Positions 1 to 9,711 are shown, numbered from the stretch's first letter. The stretch is DNA of 64,000 nt from Bacteroidales bacterium (GCA_003818205.1 RPRQ01000004.1:1-64000); one strand, 5' to 3'. Translations and numbers: made by a program. The notes: generated by a model from the sequence alone, not told the origin.

Positions 1-206
1 TACCTTGTCTCTTAGGTTCATCAGGCAGGTATCACATACCCCCCTATACTATACCATATTTTTAGATTATGTATATTGCTGGTATTATGCCAATTAAATA
101 TCTTTAGGTTGACGGCTATGCCCCGCATGGTGGGGTTAAGGTTTATTAACCTAGCATAGTCCGCCGGACATGCTAGCGTTAAATTCCTTAAACGACATTG
201 GAATAA
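1..206. other. Intergenic stretch upstream of mntP
   Basis: Together with the repeat at 207-317 this forms a gene-free leader of 393 bases before mntP. I see no ORF with coding character. A near-perfect dyad lies at 151-176 (CTAGCAT...ATGCTAG around AGTCCGCCGGAC), and a short GC hairpin (CCCC..GGGG) lies near 120-135. I looked for a manganese riboswitch because the next gene is mntP and could not recognise one. Any upstream gene lies outside the window. Confidence 0.5.
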
Positions 207-317
207 CTAATGTAATGCTATGTATGTTTTATTACGTTTTTGTTTTAATCGATGGGTTAACCCGTCGGTTGTAGCGCTGAATACTATTACGTCATAGTAT
301 GATTAACATAACACTAG
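207..317 (+). repeat. ~110-bp GGGTTAACCC palindromic element, copy 1
   Basis: First of four related intergenic elements (others at 5225, 10969 and 19522). It has imperfect terminal inverted repeats (CTAATGTAATGC at the left, ACATAACACTAG at the right), a central hairpin with the invariant core GGGTTAACCC (about 247-270), and a second dyad ATACTATTACGTCATAGTAT near the right end (281-300). Size, intergenic placement and inverted ends fit a MITE-like or REP-like element. There is no coding capacity. Confidence 0.7.
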
Positions 318-393
318 CAATTATCTCACCATTCCATTCTATCATTAACCTAAACCCCATTTTTTTTCTATTTTTACGAGCAAATTCTATCCG

Positions 394-954
394 ATGGGCT
401 TAATTACACTTTTTCTTCTCGCAATTGGCTTGTGCTTCGACACCTTTGCAGTATCCGTTTCAAGCGGTCTTCTGCGAAAAGAGATGGTTTTCTGGCAAGC
501 TGTCCGGATAGCCCTCTTCCTTGCTATTTTTCAGGCAATCATGCCTGTAATCGGTTGGATTGGAGGGATAACCATCAAGGATTGGATTGAACCATTCGAT
601 CATTGGGTTGCCCTTGGCATACTGTCCATACTAGGGGTAAAGATGCTCATTGAGAGCCTAAAAAAAAACGAGGACAGGGATATCAACCCCCTTGATATTA
701 AGGTAATTATTAGCATGGCATTAGCCACAAGCATAGATGCGTTAGCTGTGGGTATCAGCTTTGCGATTATTGAGGTAGATATGATTTTAGCCGTTCTAAT
801 AATCGGTTCGGTTACCTTTATTGCCTCTATGCTTGGTATTTTATTCGGTAAAAAAACGGGGAATCATTTTGGCCAAAAAATAGAGATTATCGGAGGTCTA
901 ATACTAATCGCTATCGGTATTAAAATTGTGATTGAGCATCATCAAGGATTGTAG
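394..954 (+). CDS. mntP: Putative manganese efflux pump MntP
   Basis: This 186-residue inner-membrane protein belongs to the MntP (formerly DUF204) family, which exports Mn(II) in enterobacteria. The sequence shows about six hydrophobic segments in two related halves. The characteristic acidic segment near the N-terminus (GLCFDTFAVSVSSG, about residues 12-25) recurs in the second half as TSIDALAVGISFA (about 112-124); the aspartates and small residues in these segments are the expected ion-path positions. Length matches the family (about 185-190). The ATG start leads directly into the first membrane segment. It stands alone, downstream of a palindromic repeat, with the next gene convergent. 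No metal-sensing element was recognised upstream, so regulation is unknown. Confidence 0.9.
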   Translation: MGLITLFLLAIGLCFDTFAVSVSSGLLRKEMVFWQAVRIALFLAIFQAIMPVIGWIGGITIKDWIEPFDHWVALGILSILGVKMLIESLKKNEDRDINPLDIKVIISMALATSIDALAVGISFAIIEVDMILAVLIIGSVTFIASMLGILFGKKTGNHFGQKIEIIGGLILIAIGIKIVIEHHQGL

Positions 955-1000
955 AGGTTGGATTCTAGACTCTAAATCTAGCTCATAAACTTAACCACCG

Positions 1001-2758
1001 CTAAACTTTTTTCACTGGAATGGTAAAGAAAAACTTACTGCCAACATTCTCCTGGCTTTCAACCCATACTCTACCACCATTGATCTGAACAAAATCTCTG
1101 CAAAGAATTAGACCTAAGCCTGTTCCTTTCTCGTTTTGCGTTCCACGTGTCGAAAAAACCTGTTTACCAAAGAGTCTTCCAATTGACTCCTGCGGTATTC
1201 CCTTTCCATTATCGGCAACGCATACCCTTACAAAACCATTAGAGGTGATTGCTGAAACCGTAATGCTATCCCCATTACTGCTGAACTTTATTGCATTCGT
1301 AATAAGGTTTCGAAGGATAAGCTCAATCATATCCCTATCGGCAAAAACAGTAGTGTTCGCAGCTACGCTATTCACAAGGTCAATACCTTTCTGACGAGCA
1401 GCTTTCTCGTATAGCTTAATCTTTTTTGTAGTAATATCGTAAATATCAAAGGTTATGGGATTAATTGTACTGCCCTTCATCTGGCTAGAAGCCCATTTCA
1501 AAAGATTTTCGAGTAGTTCGGTGTTGTATTCAACGTTTTTTGAGAGTTCACTCAAAATATGCTTTTCCTCCTCATCCGAGAATTGGCCATCTTTCGCCAT
1601 ATTCAGCATGCTGAAAAGCGATGCCAAAGGACTACGAAGATCGTGAGAAATTATTGAGAACAGTTTATCCTTAAGCGCATTGAGGTCTCGAAGAGCCTCT
1701 GCCTGCTGCTCTATCTCGTCCTTCTGCTGGCTTATCTCAATATTCTGAATGTTTAATAAAATATTCGCTCTCTTTATCTTTTGGTAACCAAAAAATATTA
1801 AGATTGAAATAATCAATACGATAAGTATAATCCCGATATAAAAATTCCTCATCAACCTTTGCTGCCTTATCTCAGCCTCCTGCAATCGTTTCTCTTTGCT
1901 TAGCAGGTCAATCTGTAAAAGTCGCTCTTTCGATAGTTGCTCAACCTTGATTAAGTTTTCCTGATTCTCTTCAAGTTCCAACTTCTTCTCCCTCAGCTCT
2001 TGCACGGTAGCCTCTTTAACCGTTTCAACCTCAAGTACTTTAAAATTCGCCTTTTCTACCATCTGCTGCGCCTCACTCTCCTTCTTAGCTAATTCTTGCT
2101 GTTGAATATTTCTTGAAATGGTAGCAAATAGGTTAAAGTATTGGGTAGATTTTTCACGATCACCTAATTTGTCGTAAACACGGGTCATTAACGAGTAACA
2201 ATTTCTAAGGATTTTGGCATCTGCCATACCCTTCGCTAACGTTTCTACTTCGGTTAGTAAGGGGATTGATTCATTGAAACGTTCAAGTTCATGATACGAA
2301 TTGGCAACGTTAAGAAGTGCTGAAACCAAATCCTGATTACGACCCATCTTTCGATAGATTTCCAAACTTCTAGTGAAATAGACAAGAGAGCTATTGTAAT
2401 CCTTCAATTCAATGTAAAGCAGCCCTATTTTTGTACATAATACGGCTATGCCATTCGAATTTGATAGTTTTTCGCTCATGGTAAGCGACTTCTTAAACTG
2501 TTCGATTGATTCAGATAAAAAGCCATGTGTCCAGAGCGTATTCCCTGCCTGGTGAAAGTAGAATGAGGCCTGATTATAATCATTGGCGGCATCCGATTCA
2601 TTCCCTTTCTGAATGAAATCATCAATAGTTTTCTTCACTTCAAGGGGTAAAGCATTCGATTGCTGCGCATGGCTACTCTTAATAAACAAAAACGCCAACA
2701 CGGCGATCAGGAAGACCACCCTTAAAAGAAAGACTCTATTTTTAAACCAAAGCGTCAT
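1001..2758 (-). CDS. TPR-containing sensor histidine kinase
   Basis: A 585-residue membrane sensor kinase. An N-terminal signal or anchor segment (about 8-30) is followed by tetratricopeptide-like helical repeats (about 45-215), a coiled coil (about 220-300), a transmembrane segment (about 304-323), a second short coiled coil, the HisKA dimerisation domain with the H-box HDLRSP (His372), and an HATPase_c domain with an N-box, DNGKGIP and GTGLGL. This is a common Bacteroidota architecture in which periplasmic TPRs sense an unknown signal. No response regulator is adjacent, so it is an orphan kinase and its partner cannot be named. Gene order is convergent with mntP. Confidence is high for the class and low for the signal. 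Confidence 0.9.
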   Translation of the reverse strand: MTLWFKNRVFLLRVVFLIAVLAFLFIKSSHAQQSNALPLEVKKTIDDFIQKGNESDAANDYNQASFYFHQAGNTLWTHGFLSESIEQFKKSLTMSEKLSNSNGIAVLCTKIGLLYIELKDYNSSLVYFTRSLEIYRKMGRNQDLVSALLNVANSYHELERFNESIPLLTEVETLAKGMADAKILRNCYSLMTRVYDKLGDREKSTQYFNLFATISRNIQQQELAKKESEAQQMVEKANFKVLEVETVKEATVQELREKKLELEENQENLIKVEQLSKERLLQIDLLSKEKRLQEAEIRQQRLMRNFYIGIILIVLIISILIFFGYQKIKRANILLNIQNIEISQQKDEIEQQAEALRDLNALKDKLFSIISHDLRSPLASLFSMLNMAKDGQFSDEEEKHILSELSKNVEYNTELLENLLKWASSQMKGSTINPITFDIYDITTKKIKLYEKAARQKGIDLVNSVAANTTVFADRDMIELILRNLITNAIKFSSNGDSITVSAITSNGFVRVCVADNGKGIPQESIGRLFGKQVFSTRGTQNEKGTGLGLILCRDFVQINGGRVWVESQENVGSKFFFTIPVKKV

Positions 2759-2934
2759 CGTGTTTAAAATACTGATTTATAATCGCTAAAAGAGTATCAA
2801 AAGTATAAAATGTTTTCAATTAAGAAACGATGCAGTAAAACAACCTGTTTAATTCATAATACTGTTCATCACAAAATAAGTTGCTAGTATTTGATAAAAC
2901 GGCTTTTTTATGCTGTAAACAATTCCAAAAACCA

Positions 2935-2964
2935 AATAAAAAAACCTATTCAAGGGTGAATAGG
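2935..2964 (-). terminator. Rho-independent terminator after the cytidylate-kinase-like gene
   Basis: On the minus strand an 8-bp perfect stem (CCTATTCA/TGAATAGG) with a 4-nt loop is followed by a run of seven T. It lies about 30 bases past the stop of the minus-strand gene ending at 2993 and so probably ends that transcript. Confidence 0.8.
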
Positions 2965-2992
2965 CTCGAAACGATAAAACACATAAGATGTA

Positions 2993-3694
2993 CTAGTAAA
3001 TAAATTTTCGAACTTCCATAGCTTTTATGATTACATCAACAATTTCGCGAATTGTAAGGGTCATACTATTAAAGGTTATATCAAAACGGGTGTAATCTGT
3101 ATTCTTCCCTCCAAAATAGTTACGAAACTCCTCTCGCTGTTTATCAATGCTCAGCACAAAATTCTCAGCCTCTTTAATATCCTCAATATGCATTCGCTCT
3201 GAAATTCTAAGCGTTCGCCACTCAAGCGGTGCTTCAAGGTTGATGTGAAGCGAACGAGGGATATCTCGGGTTATCGCAACTCCGCCCCTACCAAGGATTA
3301 CAACCCGACCATTGCATGCAATGGAACGGATAACGTCTTTTACCGTTTTGCGGATAATCCGATCGCTTTTGTAGTACTTACTCGAAAAGGAGTGCAGAAT
3401 ATCATCCATCATGGTTTTCTTCTTGGCCTCCATTACATAGCTGATCTCATCAGGAGGTAAGCTCAGCGCATGGGCTGCAGCATTCTGAATCTCCTCCTTA
3501 CCAATCCATCGCCAAGGCTCTCCACCTTTAAACTCGAATCGATAATTCAGCTCGTTTACAAGCATCTGAACTACCTGCGTTCCGGAGCAGCCCATTTCGC
3601 GTGATATGGTAACAATTGGACCAGGTTCGGGGCAAGGGCTATGGCATTCTTTATGCCGATTAACCAGATATTGAACTAAATCAACTTTTGCCAT
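2993..3694 (-). CDS. Cytidylate kinase-like family protein
   Basis: A 233-residue cytosolic protein of the cytidylate-kinase-like family (Cytidylate_kin2). The N-terminus carries a nucleotide-binding motif related to a P-loop (TISREMGCSGTQVVQML, about residues 29-45). The central part has the GRGG segment (GRVVILGRGGVAI, about 134) and a basic RISER..H segment (about 183-190), as in nucleotide monophosphate kinases. True CMP kinase (cmk) is a separate, more conserved family, so the substrate here is not certain. It is a single-gene unit with its own terminator. The ATG start is followed at once by conserved sequence, which supports it. Confidence 0.8.
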   Translation of the reverse strand: MAKVDLVQYLVNRHKECHSPCPEPGPIVTISREMGCSGTQVVQMLVNELNYRFEFKGGEPWRWIGKEEIQNAAAHALSLPPDEISYVMEAKKKTMMDDILHSFSSKYYKSDRIIRKTVKDVIRSIACNGRVVILGRGGVAITRDIPRSLHINLEAPLEWRTLRISERMHIEDIKEAENFVLSIDKQREEFRNYFGGKNTDYTRFDITFNSMTLTIREIVDVIIKAMEVRKFIY

Positions 3695-3948
3695 GGTAGT
3701 ATTTTTTTAGTCGAGCGGAGATTACGCTAATCTTATTGACTTCAACAAACCCTTGGGCAAAAAAGAGAATTATAACAGTATAAATTTACCTGAATATTTA
3801 TTAAAAACCAATTAAAACCCGAAGAATATCAAAGTTTTGACAAAAATAATGCTTAGAATTAACAGCCTACAAAATCGCTGCTTATCCTAAGCATAATTAA
3901 AATATAACCTAAGCCTTCTTGCAAAAAGAACCTTATAGATACTCTCTA

Positions 3949-5019
3949 TTATTTGCTTAAACAGTACTCCTTTTTGAGCGACTGAAATGTTTCCTTAACC
4001 GATATTATTTTTGTTGCCAGAAAGGCATTTGTTCCTGCAAAAGCATAACCATGTTCAAAATTTCCCTTGAAGGCGCTAATCAGCGCAGTGATAATACAGT
4101 ATGGGCTCGATGATATTTCACAGGTCTTTATGCACTTAAAAGGGCACTTGATGGGCTGCTTATAGCCCAGCTTCACTTTATCCAAGAAACTATTACCGAT
4201 AGCCCTACCAGGCATCCCCACGGGGCTCTTGATTATCTGAATGTCCTCCTCTTTTGCATCAATATACGATTGCTTAAAAGCATCAGAAGCATCGCACTCG
4301 TTCGTGGTTACAAAGCGAGTTGCCATCTGCACCCCCGAAGCGCCTAAATTCATGATATTTTTGATATCCTGACCGGTATAAATCCCTCCAGCTGCAATAA
4401 CCGGAATAGTTTGATTATACTCAACCTCAAACTTCCGAACTTCTGCAACAACCTCAGGTATAAGTTTTTCCAAAGAGTAGTTAGCATCTTCTATCTGCTC
4501 TGTTTTAAATCCTAGATGCCCTCCAGCCTTAGGGCCCTCAACAACAATGGCATCGGGGAGGTAGTTGTATATCTTCTTCCATTTCTCGCAGATCAGCTTT
4601 GCTGCTCTACCCGATGAAACAATGGGAACGAGTTTAGTGGTGCTGTCGCTTTTCAGGAAACCCGGTAAATCGAGCGGCAGACCTGCCCCTGAAAAGATAA
4701 TATCGGCCTTCTCGGCGATTGAAGTCCTCACCATATCGGCAAAATTCGACATGGCAACCATAACGTTAACCCCAATAACACCTTTTGTTTTCTCTCTAGC
4801 CTTACGAAGTTCCTCCTTCAAACCATGTATGCTAGCCTCAAGGTAGTCAGTAGTGAACTCTCGATAGAGTAACCCTAACCCAGCACTTGAAATTACCCCA
4901 ACTCCACCTTCATTAGCAACCGCAGAGGCCAAGCCCGAAAGCGAGATACCAACCCCCATGCCTCCCTGAACAACGGGAACAGCAATTGCTAAATTTCCAA
5001 TCTGTAATGGTTTCATCAT
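3949..5019 (-). CDS. Nitronate monooxygenase / 2-nitropropane dioxygenase-like flavoprotein
   Basis: A 356-residue TIM-barrel FMN enzyme of the nitronate monooxygenase/NPD-like family. The N-terminus has the typical PVVQGGMGVGISLSGLASAV (about 15-34), which binds the flavin phosphate region. Later come VVEGPKAGGHLG (about 158-169) with the family's His-Leu-Gly segment, and AAGGIYTGQDI plus GASGVQMATRF, which form the FMN-phosphate loops. A C-terminal cysteine cluster (CPFKCIKTC, about 293-301) is seen in a Bacteroidota/Firmicutes subgroup often labelled enoyl-reductase-like; its function is not known to me. Family members oxidise nitronates, so the true substrate is unassigned. It is a monocistronic-looking gene between two long intergenic gaps. 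ATG-ATG start; the first is taken. Confidence 0.85.
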   Translation of the reverse strand: MMKPLQIGNLAIAVPVVQGGMGVGISLSGLASAVANEGGVGVISSAGLGLLYREFTTDYLEASIHGLKEELRKAREKTKGVIGVNVMVAMSNFADMVRTSIAEKADIIFSGAGLPLDLPGFLKSDSTTKLVPIVSSGRAAKLICEKWKKIYNYLPDAIVVEGPKAGGHLGFKTEQIEDANYSLEKLIPEVVAEVRKFEVEYNQTIPVIAAGGIYTGQDIKNIMNLGASGVQMATRFVTTNECDASDAFKQSYIDAKEEDIQIIKSPVGMPGRAIGNSFLDKVKLGYKQPIKCPFKCIKTCEISSSPYCIITALISAFKGNFEHGYAFAGTNAFLATKIISVKETFQSLKKEYCLSK

Positions 5020-5465
5020 TCTTGTTTAAATAAACAGTAAAGTTAACTCTAATAAGTTGGAATTGTACATTTTTTTATGAAATATTGACTAATCCTAAAT
5101 ATAACCCTTAATCCGCAAAAAAAAATCCGTTGTGGATTCAATTAAGAATATCTATGCTTATTAATTGCTTACAGGGCAATCCATAAGATAAAGAAAATCT
5201 TATTAACTCTTACTTAAAATTACGCTAGTGTAGTATTAAGGGTGTGTTATTACGTTTTTATTTTAACCAACGGGTTAACCCGTTGGTTATTGTTCTGAAT
5301 ACTATTACGTCATAGTATAATTAATGCTAGGTAACAAGAGGTTAGAAAACCTTCATCCCACTTTTTTTTCAGTAAAAGGATAATAAAGCATGAATGGTCA
5401 AAATGATTAACCATTCGTTTTAAATTAACCTACATTTGATCACTCCTACCATAATAAAAAGCCTT
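5020..5465. other. Divergent intergenic region with repeat copy 2
   Basis: About 440 bases between two divergent genes with no convincing ORF. It holds the palindromic element at 5225-5330. The rest is AT-rich and presumably carries both promoters, but I could not fix a confident -7/-33 pair. Confidence 0.5.
5225..5330 (+). repeat. GGGTTAACCC palindromic element, copy 2
   Basis: About 106 bp bounded by CTAGTGTAGTATTAA and TTAATGCTAG. The central 24-bp hairpin is a perfect palindrome: AACCAAC, GGGTTAACCC, GTTGGTT. Its outer arm differs from copies 1 and 4 (CGA/TCG there, CAAC/GTTG here), yet both arms changed together and pairing is kept. The right-hand ACTATTACGTCATAGT dyad is also present. 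Confidence 0.75.
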
Positions 5466-6530
5466 ATGAAACTATTAAACGCGGCTATCCTTATTCTTCT
5501 ATTTTTACTACCAAGCGCACTGATCGCTCAATCAAAAAAAGATACAATCCCTACATTCTTTGGGGTTTCGTATATACCCGCTATGAAATGGAAAGTATTT
5601 AACCTCAACAATGACGATGGGAAAGTTCTTAATTACAAGTTTAACGTTAACTCTCAATCATCGGTTGAAGGTAATTTTAGTTTCAACAAGATTGGCATAA
5701 GGCTAGGGTTTTCAGCAAATATTGAAAATAATTTTATAGGCAAAGCGTATCAATATGGCGGCTACATTGGCATTAAATCGTTTTGGCTAAGGATGCAAAG
5801 TTCGAAGGTTTCCGGAACTGCTTACTGGACAGGAGAACCGTTACCTTCAGGTTATATGAATGAATTCAACTTTAGCAATAAATACTTTAACATTGAGCTA
5901 CTTAAAACCTCCAAGGCTTATAAACATATGGCTGGTGGTCCATCAGTGAATAGTATGCTTGGCACCTATTGGGGGGTAGGCTACACTTCAATGGGTTTTC
6001 CAATAAAGATAAGTACCTTAACAACACCTGGGGGCAGAGAGAATCAGAAATTTGGCAAACCAGCATACGATACACTTTTTACCGCTAAGTTTTATTCGGC
6101 CTGCTTTGGATTCGACCTTTTAAGGCAGCTCTGCATGACTAAAGGAGAGTTTGGCTCCATTCCCGGGAAACCAGCTAAGCGTTTTGGGATGTATGCCTCC
6201 ACTCAGGATAAAATTGGGTTTGGTCCTGGAAAACTATCAAACTACGGCGTATCATTGGCTGAAACATTAAACCCTGGCTATACCGCTGTAACCAGTAAGT
6301 TTTTTTCAACCATTGTACACTATTCGCTATCGGTAGGGTTTAGATACTTGGTTAAGGTTCGACCCGTTTTCTTAATTCTTGCAGCCGGCTACGACCTTGA
6401 GGGGGCTTCGATTATTAATTTCGGGGGAGCCGCTGATACGAATACGGATTTAGGGTTCGAATCGAGTTTCTTCTTTATTAATCACGGTGTTTCACTCAAA
6501 ATATACATGTCGTGGATAGGTAATAAATAA
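5466..6530 (+). CDS. Unknown exported protein, possibly an outer-membrane barrel
   Basis: Not recognised. From the ATG at 5466 it has 354 residues and begins with a clean signal peptide (hydrophobic ILILLFLLPSALIA followed by Q). An earlier TTG in frame at 5436 would put ten residues before the signal and is less likely. The mature part has alternating aromatic/hydrophobic strands, many Gly, Tyr and Phe residues, and ends in aromatic/hydrophobic strands (VSLKIYMSWIGNK), the style of Bacteroidota outer-membrane beta proteins. There are no cysteine clusters or catalytic motifs I can name. It precedes the PorE-like gene by about 410 bases, so co-transcription is unlikely. Confidence 0.65.
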   Translation: MKLLNAAILILLFLLPSALIAQSKKDTIPTFFGVSYIPAMKWKVFNLNNDDGKVLNYKFNVNSQSSVEGNFSFNKIGIRLGFSANIENNFIGKAYQYGGYIGIKSFWLRMQSSKVSGTAYWTGEPLPSGYMNEFNFSNKYFNIELLKTSKAYKHMAGGPSVNSMLGTYWGVGYTSMGFPIKISTLTTPGGRENQKFGKPAYDTLFTAKFYSACFGFDLLRQLCMTKGEFGSIPGKPAKRFGMYASTQDKIGFGPGKLSNYGVSLAETLNPGYTAVTSKFFSTIVHYSLSVGFRYLVKVRPVFLILAAGYDLEGASIINFGGAADTNTDLGFESSFFFINHGVSLKIYMSWIGNK

Positions 6531-6940
6531 TGTCAGTTCGACATAAGAAACTATTTAAATGCAATATTATCAGCATTTTACTTTATTGGTAAAAATGCCT
6601 GCCTGCCGGTAGGCAGGGAATGATGGAATATTGGTTGAAAAAAGTTAGAAGTAACTCCAATATTGACTTCGTCGTCCGGCAGTTGCCGGATCGCTCCAGT
6701 TCCATTATTCCAGTCTTCCAAAAACATAATGTTAGTATTAAAGTACTAATAAATAGCGACATAACATGCATTTTTATATCGAACTCACGTTAAATAACTT
6801 TATCTAACAGCCCAACAACCCAGACATCATAAAAAAACCTATTCATTGAGACAACCTTGTATTAGGATATTTTCTATTTAGCTGATGTGTTTCTTCCCGC
6901 TTTTTCCTATCTTTCCCTTCTAATTCAACATTCTACCAAA
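6531..6940. repeat. Gene-free interval with two short hairpin repeats
   Basis: No gene is apparent. Two dispersed hairpins stand out: a CCTGCC/GGCAGG inverted repeat at 6597-6617 and TCCGGCAGTTGCCGGA at 6675-6690. Both motifs recur elsewhere in the window: the first near 11529-11556 and 21113-21131, the second at 13430-13446. They are therefore repeated intergenic elements, not gene-specific signals. ORFs crossing them read through the palindromes and look spurious. Confidence 0.55.
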
Positions 6941-9682
6941 ATGGCAAAACAGTTCATTTTGCTTGTATTTCTAGCAATTATCACCCTAGAAGTTAAAGCA
7001 CAGGAGGTATCAAAGAACGTTCAAAAGGCAGATAGAGCCTATGATGATAATAACTTCAAAAAGGCTTTGGATATATACATCAAGGCTTCGACCGAAGAGG
7101 CTGTAACAGCGCACATCGCCCGTCAGGTAGGGAATTGCTACCGAATACTTGGCGATATGGCTCAGGCTGAGATTTGGTACGAGAATGCCGCTAAGCAAGC
7201 AAACCATAACCAGTTCGACTATCAGCTACTAGGCTATGCTCAAAAAGCGAATGGAAAGGACGAACTTTCGGCTGTATCGCTCAATAAACTTTACGCCTCG
7301 CAAAAGCTACCCGAGCTAACCTCAGCTAAATCGGATGCCATTTCCTTTACGGCAAAGCTACGAAGCGGGCTATTAACCTTTCGTATCATTCCGGTGAGCA
7401 TCAATAGCCCCGAGGCAGATTTCTCCCCTTCCATTTACCGCGATGCGCTTGTATTCGCAACTTCACGTTTCGATAGGGAGCTAGCTCGTTTCAAGCAGAT
7501 AAACCCACAGCAGCACCTAAACATATTCAACGCAAAGTTGAGTAGTAACGGGGAGTTAGGTGTTCCGTTCATCTTCTCGAAAGAGCTGTTAAACCAGCTC
7601 TACACCGGACCTATTGCCTTCTCTCCCTCTTACGATACGGCTTATTACGTTCAAAAGAAGTATTTAAAAGCACGGATTGGCGATGAGAAGCAACTTGCGG
7701 ACAACAACCTAAAGGTTCACCGTGCCATATTTAGCCAAGGCGTATGGATTGATCAGGGACCGCTTAGCATTTGTTCCGACACATACTCTACGGGCGATCC
7801 TGCCGTAAGCCCCGATGGAAAAAGGCTTTACTTCACATCGGATATGCCCGGAGGGGTTGGTGGTACCGATCTCTATTTCCGTGAAATCCGACCCAACGGC
7901 ACCTTTGGTGAGGCGGTTAACCTCGGCGCAAGGATAAACACCTCGGGCAACGAGATGTCCCCATTCATCGCCAAGGATGGAACGCTATTCTTCTCATCCG
8001 ACAATCTGACCGGCTTTGGCAACCTCGACCTATACACTGCACACCCAACATCGCATGGATTCGACTACGTTACCAATTTGGGCTACCCCATCAATAGCGC
8101 CTATGACGATTTCGGGTTAACCTTAGACCATTCGGGAAATTTTGCCTTCTTCTCATCGAACAAGCCCAATGGGGTTGGCGATGACGACATCTATAAGATC
8201 GAAATCGATAAAAAAACGATTACTCACACCGTTGAAGGTCAGGTAATTGACGAAAAAGGCATTCCTGTAAATAGTTCATTCATAAGAGTGTACGATGAAA
8301 AAAATCAAATCAATACCCTTTCGACCGATGCGTCCGGAAAATTTTCATTCAAACTCGACGATAGCCGTGAGGTAACGCTTCAGGTGGATTGCCCTGATTT
8401 CTTCCCAACCACTACAAAGGCTTCATCCTTTGGGCTTGGGCTAAAACCCACACAGATTCCGCTAAGAATAACGATGAAACATGATATAGGATATTCCCTA
8501 ACGGGTACAATCCTTTCAGCGGCGGACGGAACGCCCATTGCTAACGCTCAGGTTATCGCCTATCCGCCCGATACGACCAAGGCAGCAATCAGCATTACCG
8601 ACCAACTCGGACGATTCAGCAATAAAATGGCCACCGAAACCGATTACCGTATTCGGCTTGCCAAGGAGGGATTTGTAAGCAAATGGTTCACGCTTTCGAC
8701 AAAAAACAGAGAACGTGGGGAGGTAAACCTCAGCGTTCTCTTCGACACGAAATTATCACCCCAGATAAAACCAGGAATTACAGGAACGGTAACCGATGCA
8801 AAAACGCTACTCCCGCTAACCAATGCGATTATCTCCATTAGCTCGCCCAATTCGCCCCAAATCATTAAGCTGGCGACAAACAGCATTGGGGCTTTCGTTC
8901 AGGAGAACCTTACCGAAGGGGGATACATCGTTTTGATTGAAAAGGATGGTTATAAGCCAATGAGCATTCCGGTTATGATTGGAAAACAAATGGTCAGCCT
9001 AAATAGCAGTTTCAACCTTGGGCTTGAACCCTCTACCAATTCGATGGTTGCAGCAGGATTAGTTACCAATAAGGACGATAACGCCCCGATAACCGATGTT
9101 ACCGTTTCACTACTGAATAAAGCCACCAACGAGAAGGTGCAGAAAAAAACCGATGAGTTCGGCAGCTTCGACTTTAAGGTAGAGCCCCAGCAGCTGTATA
9201 TCCTAAAACTTGAAAAGGAAAACTTCTTCGCCAAAACGCAAATGGTTTCGACACAAGGAATTGCACCGGGCATGTTAAACCTGAACACCTCATACGATCT
9301 CAAGATGGAGGCCATTGTCATGAATAAGGCCATTGAGATACCCAACATCTACTACGATTTGGGTAAAGCAACCATTAAGCCTGAAGCGGCCCAAGAGCTC
9401 GATAAGGTGGTGAAACTGCTCAGCGACAATCCAACCATCCAGATTGAGCTCAGCTCGCACACTGATGCCCGTGGCAGCTCCGCTCAAAACCTTCAACTTT
9501 CGCAGCAGCGAGCCGAATCGGCAAAGAAATACATCGTATCGAAGGGTATTGTTGGGCTAAGAATTGTTGCCAAGGGTTACGGCGACACCATGATCAAAAA
9601 CCGCTGCGCCAAAGGGGTGAACTGCAGCGAAGAGGAACATGCCGCCAACCGACGGACGGAGATTAAGGTTATTGAATTTTAA
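6941..9682 (+). CDS. PorE-like OmpA-family envelope protein (TPR, WD40-like, CRD, OmpA)
   Basis: A 913-residue exported protein. After a signal peptide (to about residue 21, VKAQ) come TPR-like helices (about 25-105), PD40/WD40-like beta-propeller repeats with the repeated pattern SPDGKRLYFTS / DGTLFFSSDN / GNFAFFSSN (about 150-425), and four carboxypeptidase-regulatory-like beta-sandwich units starting near VEGQVID, YSLTGTIL, PGITGTV and VAAGLV. A C-terminal OmpA-like peptidoglycan-binding domain (FYDLG-like entry YYDLGKATIKPEA, then SSHTDARGSSAQNLQLSQQRA) ends the protein. TPR-WD40-CRD-OmpA is the arrangement of PorE, a type IX secretion component that ties the trans-envelope complex to peptidoglycan. 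Bacteroidota carry several paralogues, so I assign the class, not the exact gene. The start is the ATG giving the signal peptide; the upstream GTG at 6887 is unlikely. Confidence 0.85.
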   Translation: MAKQFILLVFLAIITLEVKAQEVSKNVQKADRAYDDNNFKKALDIYIKASTEEAVTAHIARQVGNCYRILGDMAQAEIWYENAAKQANHNQFDYQLLGYAQKANGKDELSAVSLNKLYASQKLPELTSAKSDAISFTAKLRSGLLTFRIIPVSINSPEADFSPSIYRDALVFATSRFDRELARFKQINPQQHLNIFNAKLSSNGELGVPFIFSKELLNQLYTGPIAFSPSYDTAYYVQKKYLKARIGDEKQLADNNLKVHRAIFSQGVWIDQGPLSICSDTYSTGDPAVSPDGKRLYFTSDMPGGVGGTDLYFREIRPNGTFGEAVNLGARINTSGNEMSPFIAKDGTLFFSSDNLTGFGNLDLYTAHPTSHGFDYVTNLGYPINSAYDDFGLTLDHSGNFAFFSSNKPNGVGDDDIYKIEIDKKTITHTVEGQVIDEKGIPVNSSFIRVYDEKNQINTLSTDASGKFSFKLDDSREVTLQVDCPDFFPTTTKASSFGLGLKPTQIPLRITMKHDIGYSLTGTILSAADGTPIANAQVIAYPPDTTKAAISITDQLGRFSNKMATETDYRIRLAKEGFVSKWFTLSTKNRERGEVNLSVLFDTKLSPQIKPGITGTVTDAKTLLPLTNAIISISSPNSPQIIKLATNSIGAFVQENLTEGGYIVLIEKDGYKPMSIPVMIGKQMVSLNSSFNLGLEPSTNSMVAAGLVTNKDDNAPITDVTVSLLNKATNEKVQKKTDEFGSFDFKVEPQQLYILKLEKENFFAKTQMVSTQGIAPGMLNLNTSYDLKMEAIVMNKAIEIPNIYYDLGKATIKPEAAQELDKVVKLLSDNPTIQIELSSHTDARGSSAQNLQLSQQRAESAKKYIVSKGIVGLRIVAKGYGDTMIKNRCAKGVNCSEEEHAANRRTEIKVIEF

Positions 9683-9711
9683 CATAACAACTTAAATTCA
9701 TACATTTTAAT

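Noticed and set aside
1-393. Manganese riboswitch upstream of mntP
   Set aside because: I could not identify the conserved yybP-ykoY core; the visible hairpins belong to an intergenic repeat family.
6583-6771. Minus-strand ORF of 62 codons
   Set aside because: Includes both intergenic hairpins; C-terminus PCLPAGR is the translation of the GGCAGG palindrome.
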